From positions 1 through 50,248 of the forward strand of contig JAFUWZ010000023.1 in NCBI GenBank assembly GCA_017471045.1: 50,248 nucleotides of DNA, in the 5' to 3' direction. This document shows positions 24,826-36,432 of the stretch, piece by piece. Numbering within the stretch: position 1 is the stretch's first letter; every line of letters begins with the position of its first letter. The position numbers and the translations under genes are program-made. The stretch comes from Bacteroidales bacterium. GTDB lineage: Bacteria > Bacteroidota > Bacteroidia > Bacteroidales > UBA932. The notes below the pieces were generated by a model that was given only the letters and a program-made list of their open reading frames with translations, did not search any database and was not told the DNA's origin.

Positions 24826-25572
24826 ATGGGAAGAGCGTTTGAATTCCGCAAGGAAAGAAAGATGAAGAGATGGGGCCACATGGCCCGCGTCTTTACGAAA
24901 CTCGGAAAGGAAATCACCATCGCAGTCAAGCAGGGCGGACCGGATGTGACCGGCAACCCGCGCCTGAGAGCCTTGATGGCCGAGGCCCGCGCCGAGTCCA
25001 TGCCGAAGGAAAACATCGAGCGAGCCATCAAGAAAGCGACCGACAAGAGCGTCGGCGACTTCAAGGAGATCGTCTACGAAGGCTACGGTCCCCATGGCAT
25101 CGCTTTCCTCGTAGAAACTGCGACGGACAACAACACGCGCACGGTCGCCAACGTCCGCAGTTACTTCACCAAATGCGGCGGATCCCTGGGCACCAGCGGT
25201 TCGGTCAGCTTCATGTTCGACCACAAGTGCGTCTTCCGCATCGCGGAGAAAGACGGTATGGACCTGGACGAAATGGAACTGGAAATGATCGACTACGGCG
25301 TCGAAGAGCTGTTCGAGGACGTCGAGTACGACGAGGATGACAACGAAAAGAAGAGCATCGTCATCTACGGCGATTACACCTCTTACGGCCAGATCCAGAA
25401 ATATATCGAAGAGAACGGTTACGAGCTGATCTCCGGCGGCTTCGAGCGCATCCCGAACGTGGACCTGAAGGAGGTCACGCCCGAGCAGCGCGCCACGCTG
25501 GACAAGCTGACCGATCTGCTGGAGGATGACGAAGATGTCACCCACGTGTACAACACGATGAAGCCGGAATAA
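24826..25572 (+). CDS. YebC/PmpR-family regulator or translation factor
   Basis: A 248-residue protein of the TACO1/YebC family: GRAFEFRKERKMKRWGHMAR (usually GHSKWANIKHRK), then FTKLGKEITIAVKQGGPD, NPRLRALMAEARAESMPKENIERAIKKA, the EGYGPHGIAFLVETATDN block and NRTVANVRSYF-like text, here NTRTVANVRSYFTK. Members have been described as DNA-binding regulators and, more recently, as factors that help ribosomes over difficult motifs. The N-terminal block departs from the usual consensus in the Bacteroidetes manner. Two bases after the TPR gene and followed by a strong terminator. Confidence 0.93.
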   Translation: MGRAFEFRKERKMKRWGHMARVFTKLGKEITIAVKQGGPDVTGNPRLRALMAEARAESMPKENIERAIKKATDKSVGDFKEIVYEGYGPHGIAFLVETATDNNTRTVANVRSYFTKCGGSLGTSGSVSFMFDHKCVFRIAEKDGMDLDEMELEMIDYGVEELFEDVEYDEDDNEKKSIVIYGDYTSYGQIQKYIEENGYELISGGFERIPNVDLKEVTPEQRATLDKLTDLLEDDEDVTHVYNTMKPE

Positions 25573-25598
25573 GCATTTTTCCGACAAACAGACAGAGA

Positions 25599-25631
25599 AG
25601 AACAGTCCGACCTTGCGGGCTGTTCTTTTTT
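25599..25631 (+). terminator. Intrinsic terminator after yebC
   Basis: AGAACAGTCCG and CGGGCTGTTCT form an 11-bp stem (one T-G) around ACCTTG, followed by six T (25626-25631). Confidence 0.9.
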
Positions 25632-25646
25632 CTATTAAATAATTTG

Positions 25647-25654
25647 TACCTTTG
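25647..25654 (+). promoter_or_regulatory. -7 box for the methylmalonyl-CoA decarboxylase operon
   Basis: TACCTTTG, full match to TAnnTTTG, 29 bp before the mmdA ATG and just after the yebC terminator. The -33 region is the terminator T run and has no TTTG at 19 nt. Confidence 0.6.
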
Positions 25655-25683
25655 TAAGATAAACGTAGTAACAAGCATTCCGG

Positions 25684-27246
25684 ATGGATACGCAACGCCA
25701 AAGAATCACGGATCTGGTCGAGCGCCGCGCCGCCGCCTCTCTCGGAGGCGGGCAGGCAAAGATCGACGCCCAGCATGGCAAGGGGAAATGGACGGCCCGC
25801 GAACGTCTCTCGCTCTTGCTGGATGAAGGGAGCTTCGAAGAGTTCGACCAGTTCGTCCAGCATCGCTGCACGAATTTCGGCATGGAGCGCCAGCACATCG
25901 ACGGAGACGGTGTCGTCACCGGACGCGGTACCATCGGCGGCCGCATCGTCTATGTCTTCGCCCAGGATTTTACCGTCAACGGCGGATCGCTCAGCAAGAC
26001 GATGTCCGAGAAGATCTGCAAGGTGATGGACCTGGCCCTGCAGAACGGCGCCCCCGTCATCGGGCTGAACGACAGCGGCGGCGCCCGCATCCAGGAAGGG
26101 ATCGATGCGCTGGCCGGCTATGGCGACATCTTCGAACGCAACATTCTCGCATCCGGCGTCATCCCCCAGATCAGCGGCATCTTCGGCCCCTGCGCCGGCG
26201 GAGCCGTGTACTCCCCCGCCCTGACCGACTTCACGCTGATGGTCCGGGACACCTCCTACATGTTCCTGACCGGTCCCGGCGTCGTCCGGCAGGTGACCGG
26301 CGAAGAGGTGACACAGGAAGAGCTGGGAGGCGCCGCCGTCCACGCTTCCAGAAGCGGAGTGGCCCATTTCGCGGCGGCGGACGAGCAGGAAGGGATCGAG
26401 ATGATCAAGGAACTGCTCTCTTACCTGCCCCAAAACAATCTGGAGACCACGCCCGAGGTCCCGACGCACGACCCGGTCGGACGGACCGACATCGAACTGG
26501 ACGCGATCATTCCCGACCAGCCCAACAAGGCCTATGACATGTACGCCGTCGTCCGCAGCATCGTAGACGAGCATCGCTTCTTCGAGGTCCACGAAGACTT
26601 TGCCAAAAACATCATCGTCGGATTCGCCCGGATGGGTGGGCAGAGCGTCGGCATTGTCGCCAACCAGCCCCGCGTGCTGGCCGGTGTGCTGGACATCGGC
26701 GCCTCCCGCAAAGCGGCCCGTTTCGTCCGCTTCTGCGACGCGTTCAACATCCCGCTGGTCACCCTGGTGGACGTCCCCGGCTTCCTCTGCGGTACGCAGC
26801 AGGAATACGGCGGGATCATCACACACGGGGCCAAGCTCCTGTACGCTTACGGCGAAGCGACGGTCCCCAAAGTCACCGTCACGCTGCGCAAGAGCTACGG
26901 CGGCGCGCACATCGTGATGAGCTGCAAGCAGCTGCGGGGCGACATCAACTACGCCTGGCCCTCCGCCAACATCGCGGTCATGGGTGCCGACGGCGCCGTG
27001 GACGTCCTTTACGGCAAGGAACTCAAGGCCGAGACGGATCCCGAACGCCGGGCAGCCCTCGCCGAGACCCGCAAAAAAGAATACGATGAACTCTTCTGCA
27101 CCCCCTACCAGGCAGCGCAGAAAGGCTATATCGAAGATATCATCGAGCCGTGCAACACGCGCTTCCGCGTGATCCGGGCCCTGGACTCCCTGCGCGGGAA
27201 ACGCCAGCGGCTGCCGGCCAAGAAACACGACAACCTCCCGCTCTGA
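25684..27246 (+). CDS. mmdA: Methylmalonyl-CoA decarboxylase alpha (carboxyltransferase) subunit
   Basis: Transfers the carboxyl group of methylmalonyl-CoA to biotin, a step in propionate formation. The 520-residue sequence is a full acyl-CoA carboxyltransferase: the N-terminal half has [39 protein letters not shown] and the oxyanion loop [11 protein letters not shown] plus [16 protein letters not shown]. The C-terminal half has [25 protein letters not shown] and [14 protein letters not shown]. The same fold serves propionyl-CoA carboxylase beta; the adjoining OadG-, biotin- and OadB-type genes without a biotin carboxylase point to the decarboxylase. Bacteroides operons usually have mce upstream; here yebC and a terminator stand there. 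Confidence 0.9.
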   Translation: MDTQRQRITDLVERRAAASLGGGQAKIDAQHGKGKWTARERLSLLLDEGSFEEFDQFVQHRCTNFGMERQHIDGDGVVTGRGTIGGRIVYVFAQDFTVNGGSLSKTMSEKICKVMDLALQNGAPVIGLNDSGGARIQEGIDALAGYGDIFERNILASGVIPQISGIFGPCAGGAVYSPALTDFTLMVRDTSYMFLTGPGVVRQVTGEEVTQEELGGAAVHASRSGVAHFAAADEQEGIEMIKELLSYLPQNNLETTPEVPTHDPVGRTDIELDAIIPDQPNKAYDMYAVVRSIVDEHRFFEVHEDFAKNIIVGFARMGGQSVGIVANQPRVLAGVLDIGASRKAARFVRFCDAFNIPLVTLVDVPGFLCGTQQEYGGIITHGAKLLYAYGEATVPKVTVTLRKSYGGAHIVMSCKQLRGDINYAWPSANIAVMGADGAVDVLYGKELKAETDPERRAALAETRKKEYDELFCTPYQAAQKGYIEDIIEPCNTRFRVIRALDSLRGKRQRLPAKKHDNLPL

Positions 27247-27253
27247 TCCGTCT

Positions 27254-27625
27254 ATGTGCCAGTCTGCTATCCTCACCTACGGAGCTGAGTCCCTTGCCCA
27301 GATGGATCCTCACGGCTGGATCCTGACGCTGATCAGCATTACCATCGTCTTCCTGTCGCTGCTAGTCCTGTATTTTGTCTATGCCATTGCCGGCGGGATA
27401 GCCAGCGGACAGTTCAAAGAGCAGATCGGGCAACGGAAGCTTCGCCGCAGCGTACGCAAGCATCCGGAGCCGGACGAGCAGACGGCTGCGGCCATCGCGC
27501 TCGCGCTGCAGCTTTACGCCCAGGAAGGCATTGCCGAGAAAGAATCCGGATACCTGACGACCGGGGACCGCTCCGGAACATGGTCGGACAAGTCCCTCAC
27601 CCTGCGAAAATACCCCACGCGATGA
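27254..27625 (+). CDS. OadG-type small subunit of the Na+ decarboxylase
   Basis: A 123-residue membrane protein with one helix (about residues 22-48, WILTLISITIVFLSLLVLYF), a short polar N-terminus and a charged cytoplasmic tail. This is the OadG/MmdD layout, the assembly subunit that holds the carboxyltransferase on the membrane pump. It lies seven bases after mmdA, and its TGA overlaps the ATG of the biotin-carrier gene. Sequence conservation in this family is weak, so the call leans on length and context. Confidence 0.8.
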   Translation: MCQSAILTYGAESLAQMDPHGWILTLISITIVFLSLLVLYFVYAIAGGIASGQFKEQIGQRKLRRSVRKHPEPDEQTAAAIALALQLYAQEGIAEKESGYLTTGDRSGTWSDKSLTLRKYPTR

Positions 27626-28035
27626 AACAGTACTCCTTCACCATCAACGGAAAGCCTTACGAGGTTCGGATCGACGCCGTACAGCACGGCGAGGCCGAAG
27701 TCACCGTGAACGGGACCCGATACCGGGTGGAAATACCGGAGACGCCCGCCGCAGAGCCTGTCCGCAGGAGTGCGGCGGTCCAGCGCCCCGCCGTCCGTCA
27801 CCGTCCTCTTCCGGTCCGGGAGGGCACGGCCGTCGAATCCCCGATGCCCGGCATTATCCTGGAAGTCTGCGTCCGCGAGGGCGACAAGGTGCGCAAGGGG
27901 CAGAAGGTCGCCGTCCTGGAGGCGATGAAAATGGAAAACGACATCCTCGCGGAATGCGACGGCATCGTCACCGGCATTTATGTCAACCGCGGCGACACGG
28001 TTGCAGACGGCGTCAAAATCTTAACGATCGAGTAG
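27622..28035 (+). CDS. Biotin carboxyl carrier subunit of the decarboxylase
   Basis: Carries the carboxyl group on biotin between the transferase and the membrane pump. The 137 residues have an N-terminal beta segment (YSFTINGKPYEVRI), a Pro/Arg linker (50-68) and a C-terminal biotinyl domain with ESPMPGIILEVCVREGD and the biotin site EAMKMEN (Lys103). The start at 27622 overlaps the preceding stop (ATGA); the frame opens earlier at 27580 but that adds out-of-family residues. Pairs with the GTG-started pump gene two bases on. Confidence 0.93.
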   Translation: MKQYSFTINGKPYEVRIDAVQHGEAEVTVNGTRYRVEIPETPAAEPVRRSAAVQRPAVRHRPLPVREGTAVESPMPGIILEVCVREGDKVRKGQKVAVLEAMKMENDILAECDGIVTGIYVNRGDTVADGVKILTIE

Positions 28036-28036
28036 C

Positions 28037-29182
28037 GTGGAACAGATTTTCGACTCCCTCTCCCATTTCTGGCAGTTCACGGGATTTGCCAACCTGACGT
28101 TCTCCCATCTGGCGATGATCGCGGTTGGCATCCTGTTTGTCGTCCTGGGCATTGCCAAGAAGTGGGAGCCGCTGCTGCTGGTTCCGATCGGATTCGGTAT
28201 CATCCTCGGCAACATTCCCCTTTTCCCGGGCCTCAATATCAGCCTCTACGAGGAAGGATCCGTCCTGAACATCCTCTATCAGGGAGTCCGGCAAGGCTGG
28301 TATCCTCCGCTGATCTTCCTCGGCATCGGCGCGATGACGGATTTCTCCGCCCTGATTTCCCAGCCCCGCCTGATCCTGATCGGCGCCGCCGCCCAGTTCG
28401 GTATCTTCGGCGCCTATATGCTGGCCCTGGCGTTGGGCTTTACACCGGTCGAGGCCGGTGCCATCGGCATCATCGGCGGAGCGGACGGTCCGACCGCCAT
28501 CTTCCTGAGCTCCAAGCTGGCCCCGGAGCTGGTGGGATCCATCGCCGTGTCCGCCTATTCGTATATGGCGCTGGTCCCGATCATCCAGCGCCCCCTGATG
28601 ATGCTCCTCACCACGGAGAAGGAACGCAAGATCCGGATGAAGAAGCCCCGCCCGGTCAGCCGGCGGGAAAAGATCATCTTCCCGATCGTGGCTTTCATCT
28701 GCACGGCTTTCATCGTCCCTTCCTCCCTGCCCCTGCTGGGCATGCTCTTCTTCGGCAACCTGCTCAAGGAGTCCGGCGTCACCAACCGGCTCGCAGAGAC
28801 AGCGCGGGGACCGCTCATCAATATCGTCACGATCCTTATCGGCCTCACGGTGGGTGCCTCCACCCAGGCCGACGTCTTCATCAGCTCGACATCGCTTAAA
28901 ATCTTCGCGCTGGGCCTGGTGTCCTTCATCATCGCGACGGCCGCGGGCGTATTGTTTGTCAAATTGATGAACCTGTTCATCCGCAAGCCGGAAAACAAGA
29001 TCAATCCCCTGATCGGCAATGCCGGCGTCTCCGCCGTACCGGACAGCGCCCGGGTGTCGGAGATGGCCGGACTCGAAGCCGATCCGGACAATCATCTGCT
29101 GATGAATGCGATGGCGCCCAATGTGGCCGGCGTCATCGGGTCGGCCGTCGCGGCCGGCATCCTTCTGGCCTTCCTGGGATAG
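28037..29182 (+). CDS. Na+-translocating decarboxylase beta subunit (OadB/MmdB type)
   Basis: Membrane pump that decarboxylates carboxybiotin and exports sodium ions. The 381 residues contain about nine to eleven membrane segments and the family motifs LIFLGIGAMTDFSALI, GGADGPTAIF (147-156; Asp150 matches the essential Asp of this loop) with SSKLAPELVGSIAVSAYSYMA, and the C-terminal NAMAPNVAGVIGSAVAAG. The GTG start two bases after the carrier gene is the first in frame and gives the expected N-terminus. Twenty-seven bases separate it from the V-ATPase operon with no terminator, so the two may be co-transcribed. Confidence 0.94.
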   Translation: MEQIFDSLSHFWQFTGFANLTFSHLAMIAVGILFVVLGIAKKWEPLLLVPIGFGIILGNIPLFPGLNISLYEEGSVLNILYQGVRQGWYPPLIFLGIGAMTDFSALISQPRLILIGAAAQFGIFGAYMLALALGFTPVEAGAIGIIGGADGPTAIFLSSKLAPELVGSIAVSAYSYMALVPIIQRPLMMLLTTEKERKIRMKKPRPVSRREKIIFPIVAFICTAFIVPSSLPLLGMLFFGNLLKESGVTNRLAETARGPLINIVTILIGLTVGASTQADVFISSTSLKIFALGLVSFIIATAAGVLFVKLMNLFIRKPENKINPLIGNAGVSAVPDSARVSEMAGLEADPDNHLLMNAMAPNVAGVIGSAVAAGILLAFLG

Positions 29183-29209
29183 ATTATTATTTATGAACTA
29201 TTAATTGAT

Positions 29210-29818
29210 ATGCAGAACAAATTGCAAGAATTGACCGACAAACTTTACGAAGAAGGACTGTCGAAAGGAAAAGAAGAGGGTGCCCGAATCTTGGAAGAAG
29301 CCCGGCAGGAAGCCGAGCGTATCCTGACGGAAGCCCGCAAAGAGGCCCGGAACATCCAGGCCGAAGCCGAGAGAGCGGCTGCCGAGATGAAATCAAAAGT
29401 GGAGAGCGACCTCAAGATGGCATCCGCCCAGACCCTGCAGGCTACCCGGCAGGATATTGAGAACCTGGTCGTCGCCAGGATCGCTGACGACAAGATCGGT
29501 GCAGCCCTGTCTGATCCGGATTTCCTCAAGCAGATCATCCTTGTCGTTGCCCAGCAGTTCAGCGCGCAGGAGTCCGCTGACCTGAGCCTCCTCCTCCCTG
29601 AGCGTCTCCAGTCCCAGCTGGAGCCTTTCGTCCAGAACGAGGTGACCAAGGTGCTGGGCCAGGAAGTCAGCGCCGCCTTCACCAAGAAGATCGCCGGCGG
29701 TTTCCGCATCGGCCCCAAAGACGGCAGCTATTTCATCAGTCTCACGGATGATACGTTCAAGGGCCTGATTGGCGAATACCTCAGGCCCGTTACCCGGAAA
29801 TTCCTCTTCGAGCAGTAA
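29210..29818 (+). CDS. V-type ATPase subunit E (peripheral stalk)
   Basis: A 202-residue stalk subunit: N-terminal long charged helix (KGKEEGARILEEARQEAERI, then KEARNIQAEAERAAAEMKSK) followed by a globular domain, the order typical of archaeal/bacterial subunit E. First gene of the V-type ATPase operon E-DUF2764-A-B-D-I-K. Its stop overlaps the next ATG by one base (TAATG). No subunit G/H partner, normally needed to pair with E, is found in the operon. Confidence 0.85.
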   Translation: MQNKLQELTDKLYEEGLSKGKEEGARILEEARQEAERILTEARKEARNIQAEAERAAAEMKSKVESDLKMASAQTLQATRQDIENLVVARIADDKIGAALSDPDFLKQIILVVAQQFSAQESADLSLLLPERLQSQLEPFVQNEVTKVLGQEVSAAFTKKIAGGFRIGPKDGSYFISLTDDTFKGLIGEYLRPVTRKFLFEQ

Positions 29819-30408
29819 TGAACAATTACGTCTATATCATCAGCAGCCTGCCTGTCCTCACGCCGGATGCGGAAGTGGATGCCGACAAGATCATCGATGA
29901 GATCCGGGAGCAATGCTCCGACCGCGACAGGGACACCATCGACTTCCTGATGGACGGCTTTGACGGCACGAAGCTGGATGCGGATTTCTACCGCAAGGCG
30001 CTCGCGCACGGCAGTGCGTTCATCCGCTCCTACTTCGGTTATGACCTGGACGTGCGCAACGCCAAGGCCCGCTTCCTCAACCGTGCCTTCCAGCGTCCCG
30101 AAGAGACGGACGTCCTCACGCTCGGCGAGGAGGAGCGAGACTTCGAGGAGGCCGCCCGGCTCGCCGACATCCTGGCCGGAACAGACATCCTGGGCCGGGA
30201 AAAAGCCCTGGACGAACTGATGTGGGAAAAGATCGACACGATCACCCTGTTTGATTATTTCGACCTCGACGCCATCCTGGGCTTCATCGCGAAGCTCAAG
30301 ATTACGGACCGCTGGTTCAAGCTGGACGAAGAGACCGGCCGCGCGCTCTTCCGCCGTATCACGGAGCAGGTGCGCGCCACATTCAAGGGCGTCGAATTTG
30401 AAGGATAA
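29818..30408 (+). CDS. DUF2764 protein of the V-ATPase operon, candidate subunit C
   Basis: A 196-residue soluble protein, MNNYVYIISSLPVL at the start, then mostly acidic helices (RDRDTIDFLMDGFDG, EERDFEEAARLADILAG, LMWEKIDTITLFDYFDLDAI). It fits DUF2764, which in Bacteroidetes sits between V-ATPase E and A genes. In other bacteria this slot holds subunit C, the socket joining the rotor to the membrane ring; C is not otherwise encoded here. The repeated pattern of tyrosine/aromatic N-terminus, paired helical halves and 'WEKID..' phrases makes a shortened C-like protein plausible. Function is inference. Confidence 0.75.
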   Translation: MNNYVYIISSLPVLTPDAEVDADKIIDEIREQCSDRDRDTIDFLMDGFDGTKLDADFYRKALAHGSAFIRSYFGYDLDVRNAKARFLNRAFQRPEETDVLTLGEEERDFEEAARLADILAGTDILGREKALDELMWEKIDTITLFDYFDLDAILGFIAKLKITDRWFKLDEETGRALFRRITEQVRATFKGVEFEG

Positions 30409-30426
30409 TAAACCAGATAACAATAT

Positions 30427-32169
30427 ATGAAAAGTACAGGAAAGGTAATCGGAATCGTTTCCAACCTCGTAACGGTACAGACGTTCGGTCCGGTTGCGGA
30501 AAACGAGCTCTGCTACATCACCCTCGGAAACACCCGGCTCCTCGCCGAAGTCATCAAAGTCAATGGTGACAAGGCATCCGTGCAGGTATTCGAGAGCACC
30601 CGCGGTCTGCGGGGCGGCGACGCCGTCGAGTTTGAAGGCAAAATGCTTGAGGCCTCGCTGGGCCCGGGCCTGCTCTCCAGCGTGTACGACGGTCTCCAGA
30701 ACGACCTTACGACCATGGAAGGCGTATTCCTCAAGAGAGGAGAATATACGGACCCTCTCGACCACGAAAAGCTTTGGGATTTCACTCCCCTCGCATCGGA
30801 AGGCGACAAAGTGATCGCTGCCGACTGGCTCGGCGAAGTCAAAGAAGGATGGCTGCCCCACAAGATCATGGTGCCGTTCTCCTTCAAGGGCTCGTACACG
30901 GTCCGGCGCATCGTCGGCCCCGGCAGTTACAACATCGACACCGTGATCGCCGTCCTGACGGACGAGAATGGCGAGGACGTCCCCGTCACGATGGTCCAGA
31001 AATGGCCTGTCAAGATCGCGATCAAAGGATATAAGGAGAAGCCCCGCCCGGACAGGATCATGAAGACCGGCGTGCGTGTCATCGATACGTTCAATCCCAT
31101 CGCCGAGGGCGGCACGGGCTTTATCCCGGGTCCCTTTGGCTGCGGCAAAACCGTCCTCCAGCACGCCATCGCCAAGCAGGGCGAGGCCGATGTGATCGTG
31201 ATGGCGGCCTGCGGCGAGCGGGCCAACGAGGTCGTGGAAATCTTCACCGAATTCCCCGAACTCATCGACCCCTACACCGGCCGCAAGCTGATGGAGCGGA
31301 CCACCATCATCTGCAACACCTCCAACATGCCGGTCGCCGCCCGTGAGGCTTCCGTCTACACGGCGATGACCCTATGCGAGTATTATCGCGCGATGGGCCT
31401 CCGCTGCCTGCTGCTCGCCGACTCCACGTCGCGCTGGGCCCAGGCGCTGCGCGAGATGTCCAACCGAATGGAAGAGCTGCCGGGCGCGGATGCATTCCCG
31501 GTGGACCTGAGCGCCATCATCTCCAATTTCTACTCTCGTGCCGGCATGGTGATCCTCAACAATGGCCAGCGGGGCGCCGTGACCTTCATCGGCACCGTCT
31601 CCCCGGCCGGCGGCAACCTCAAGGAGCCCGTCACCGAATCCACCAAGAAGGCGGCCCGCTGCTTCTACGCCCTCGAGCAGAACCGTGCGGACCAGAAGCG
31701 CTACCCGGCCGTCAACCCGATCGATTCCTATTCCAAGTATCTCGAATACCCGGAGATCCAGCAATACCTCGACGAGAACGTCGACAAAGGCTGGGTCGAG
31801 CGGGTCGCCGAGGCCAAGAACCTGGTGCTCCGCGGCAAGGAAGCCAATGACCAGATCAACATCCTCGGTGACGACGGCGTCCCGATGAGCTACCACGAAC
31901 GGTTCTGGAAGTCCGAACTGATCGACTTCATCCTGCTCCAGCAGGACGGCTTCGACCCGATCGACTGCAATTCGCCGATGGAGCGGCAGAAATACATGCT
32001 CGAGCTGGTGCTCGACATTTGCCGGAAGGAATTCTCCTTCGATGACTACGAGCAGTGCCGCGCGTACTTCAAGAACCTGATCAACGTCCTCAAGCAGATG
32101 AACTACAGCGCATTCCCGAGCGAACAATTCGACCGCTACCGGGAGCAGCTCAACCAAATCTCAGCGTAA
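30427..32169 (+). CDS. V-type ATPase catalytic subunit A
   Basis: The 580-residue ATP-hydrolysing subunit. It shows the beta-barrel start (GKVIGIVSNLVTVQTFG), the non-homologous insert typical of V-type A (about residues 115-190), P-loop GPFGCGKT (235-242; most relatives have GPFGSGKT), catalytic ACGERANEVVEIFTEFPEL and LADSTSRWAQALREMSNRME. Length is standard. It starts 18 nt after the DUF2764 gene; one base separates it from subunit B. Confidence 0.96.
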   Translation: MKSTGKVIGIVSNLVTVQTFGPVAENELCYITLGNTRLLAEVIKVNGDKASVQVFESTRGLRGGDAVEFEGKMLEASLGPGLLSSVYDGLQNDLTTMEGVFLKRGEYTDPLDHEKLWDFTPLASEGDKVIAADWLGEVKEGWLPHKIMVPFSFKGSYTVRRIVGPGSYNIDTVIAVLTDENGEDVPVTMVQKWPVKIAIKGYKEKPRPDRIMKTGVRVIDTFNPIAEGGTGFIPGPFGCGKTVLQHAIAKQGEADVIVMAACGERANEVVEIFTEFPELIDPYTGRKLMERTTIICNTSNMPVAAREASVYTAMTLCEYYRAMGLRCLLLADSTSRWAQALREMSNRMEELPGADAFPVDLSAIISNFYSRAGMVILNNGQRGAVTFIGTVSPAGGNLKEPVTESTKKAARCFYALEQNRADQKRYPAVNPIDSYSKYLEYPEIQQYLDENVDKGWVERVAEAKNLVLRGKEANDQINILGDDGVPMSYHERFWKSELIDFILLQQDGFDPIDCNSPMERQKYMLELVLDICRKEFSFDDYEQCRAYFKNLINVLKQMNYSAFPSEQFDRYREQLNQISA

Positions 32170-32170
32170 C

Positions 32171-33490
32171 ATGGCAACGAAAGCATTCCAAAAAACATAT
32201 ACCCGGCTCGACGCCATCACCAAGGCGACCATCTCGCTCACCGCAAAGGGCGTGTCCAATGACGAGCTCGCCGTCGTAAACGGCAAACTGGCCCAGGTCG
32301 TCAAGACCAAAGGCGACCAGGCGACCCTGCAGGTGTTCGCCGGCACGGAAGGCATTCCGACCAATGCGGAAGTTTCCTTCCTCGGCAACCCCCCGACGCT
32401 CAAGGTCAGCGACGCGCTTTCCGGCCGTTTCTTCAACGCCTACGGGCAGCCCATCGACGGCGGTCCCCAGGTCGAAGGAGAGGAACGCCAGATCGGCGGT
32501 CCTTCGGTCAACCCCTACAAGCGCCGCCAGCCTTCCCAGTTGATCCCGACCGGCATCGCCGGCATCGACCTCAACAATACCCTGGTCTCAGGACAGAAGA
32601 TTCCTTTCTTCGCCGACCCGGACCAGCCCTACAACCAGGTGATGGCGGATGTGGCCCTCCGCGCCGACGTGGACAAGATCATCCTCGGCGGCATGGGCTT
32701 GAGCAACGACGACTACCTGTTTTTCCGCCACCAGTTCGAGAGCGCCGGTGCGCTCGAGAAGATCGTCTCCTTCGTCAACACGACCGAGGAGCCGCCGGTG
32801 GAGCGCCTGCTCATCCCGGACATGGCCCTCGCCGCGGCCGAGTATTTCGCTGTGGACAAGAACGAGAAAGTGCTTGTGCTGCTGACCGACATGACCCTGT
32901 ACGCCGACGCACTCAGCATAGTGTCGAACCGCATGGACCAGATCCCCTCCAAGGACTCGATGCCGGGTTCCCTGTATTCCGACCTGGCCAAGATCTACGA
33001 AAAGGCGGTCCAGCTGCCCGCCGGAGGATCCATCACCATCATTGCGGTCACAACGCTCAACGACGGGGACATCACGCACGCCATCCCGGACAACACCGGC
33101 TACATCACGGAAGGCCAGCTCTTCCTGCGAGCGGACACCGACACCGGCAAGGTCATCGTGGACCCGTTCCGTTCCCTGTCCCGCCTCAAGCAACTCGTCC
33201 AGGGCAAGAAGACGCGCGAAGACCACAGCCAGGTGATGAACGCTTCGGTGCGCCTCTACGCCGATGCCCAGAACGCGAAGACCAAACTGGAGAACGGCTT
33301 CGACCTCTCCGACTACGACCTGCGCTGCCTGGACTACGCCAAAGACTACGCCGTCCGGCTGCTCAGCATCGACGTCAACATCACCATCGACGAGATGCTC
33401 GACACAGCCTGGGAGCTGTTCGCCAAGTATTTCTCCAAGGCCGAGACCGGCATCAAGCAGGCGCTCATCGACAAATACTGGCCCGAATAG
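32171..33490 (+). CDS. V-type ATPase regulatory subunit B
   Basis: Non-catalytic partner of subunit A, 439 residues. N-terminal barrel (YTRLDAITKATISLTAKG), a core without a canonical P-loop (SGQKIPFFADPDQPYNQVM where A-type subunits have the GKT loop), and LTDMTLYADALSIVSNRMDQIPS in the later core. It ends with helices of the C-terminal bundle. One base after A and six before D, inside the operon. Length is slightly under the archaeal average. Confidence 0.95.
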   Translation: MATKAFQKTYTRLDAITKATISLTAKGVSNDELAVVNGKLAQVVKTKGDQATLQVFAGTEGIPTNAEVSFLGNPPTLKVSDALSGRFFNAYGQPIDGGPQVEGEERQIGGPSVNPYKRRQPSQLIPTGIAGIDLNNTLVSGQKIPFFADPDQPYNQVMADVALRADVDKIILGGMGLSNDDYLFFRHQFESAGALEKIVSFVNTTEEPPVERLLIPDMALAAAEYFAVDKNEKVLVLLTDMTLYADALSIVSNRMDQIPSKDSMPGSLYSDLAKIYEKAVQLPAGGSITIIAVTTLNDGDITHAIPDNTGYITEGQLFLRADTDTGKVIVDPFRSLSRLKQLVQGKKTREDHSQVMNASVRLYADAQNAKTKLENGFDLSDYDLRCLDYAKDYAVRLLSIDVNITIDEMLDTAWELFAKYFSKAETGIKQALIDKYWPE

Positions 33491-33496
33491 ACTGCC

Positions 33497-34101
33497 ATGG
33501 CTATCAAATTCCAATACAACAAGACATCTCTGACCCACCTCGGCAAACAGCTCAAGGTACGCCAGAATGCGCTCCCGACCCTCAAGAACAAGGAGTCGGC
33601 CCTGCGCCTGAGCGTCGTCGCGGCCAAGGCGGAGTCGGAGCGTATGCTTGCCTTGCTGGAAGACACCCTGCAGAGATATGACTATCTGGCCGCGCTCTGG
33701 AACGAGTTCCAGCCGGACCTGATCACCGTGACCGACGTCGATCTCGAAACAGTCAAGGTCGCGGGCATCAAGACGCCGCAATTGAAGGAGATCCACTACG
33801 CGCTCAAGCCGGTCAACGTCTTCGCCAGCCCGGCCTGGTATGCCGACGGCGTCAAGATCCTCAAGGAACTTACGCAACTGGGCATCGAGTCCGAGATCTT
33901 CGAGTTCAAGCGGAAACTGCTGGACTACCAGCGCAAGAAGACCACCCAGAAAGTCAACCTGTACGAAAAGGTGCAGATCCCGGGCTATCAGGAGGCCATC
34001 CGCAAGATCAAACGCTACATGGAAGACGAAGAGAACCTCTCCAAGGCGGCTTCCAAGATTGTCAAGACCCGCCACGCAGCGGAGGAAGAGGAGGAAGCGC
34101 T

Positions 34102-34105
<4 letters not shown>
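33497..34105 (+). CDS. V-type ATPase subunit D (central rotor shaft)
   Basis: A 202-residue protein of long N- and C-terminal helices that form the coiled-coil axle, with YNKTSLTHLGKQLKVRQNAL and LKNKESALRL at the start and KVNLYEKVQIPGYQEAIRKI near the end, both recognisable in D subunits. Its TGA overlaps the ATG of subunit I (ATGA). Subunit F, which normally binds D, is absent from the operon. Confidence 0.9.
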
Positions 34106-36307
<2,202 letters not shown>

Positions 36308-36331
36308 TCGGCCGTTACCCTTTATCGGAAT

Positions 36332-36369
36332 TGAACGTCCTGCCGCTGGAGAAAGCGGCAGGACGTTCA
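36332..36369. terminator. Large hairpin after the V-ATPase operon
   Basis: A 16-bp perfect inverted repeat (TGAACGTCCTGCCGCT / AGCGGCAGGACGTTCA) with loop GGAGAA. Strong and symmetric; neither side has a good T run, so it may act bidirectionally between the convergent operon and GH3 gene or mainly protect 3' ends. Confidence 0.65.
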
Positions 36370-36432
36370 CTTTGGGGACTATTTGATCTCCCAGCTACGC
36401 TCCCCGGGCAGCAGGATGCACAAGCCATGGGC

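Noticed and set aside
25684-27246. Propionyl-CoA carboxylase beta subunit
   Set aside because: No biotin carboxylase gene is present, while OadG-, biotin-carrier- and OadB-type genes follow directly, fitting the Na+ decarboxylase.
24763-27276. 837-codon minus-strand frame
   Set aside because: Antisense to yebC and mmdA, whose motifs are unmistakable; its translation is low-complexity and matches no family.
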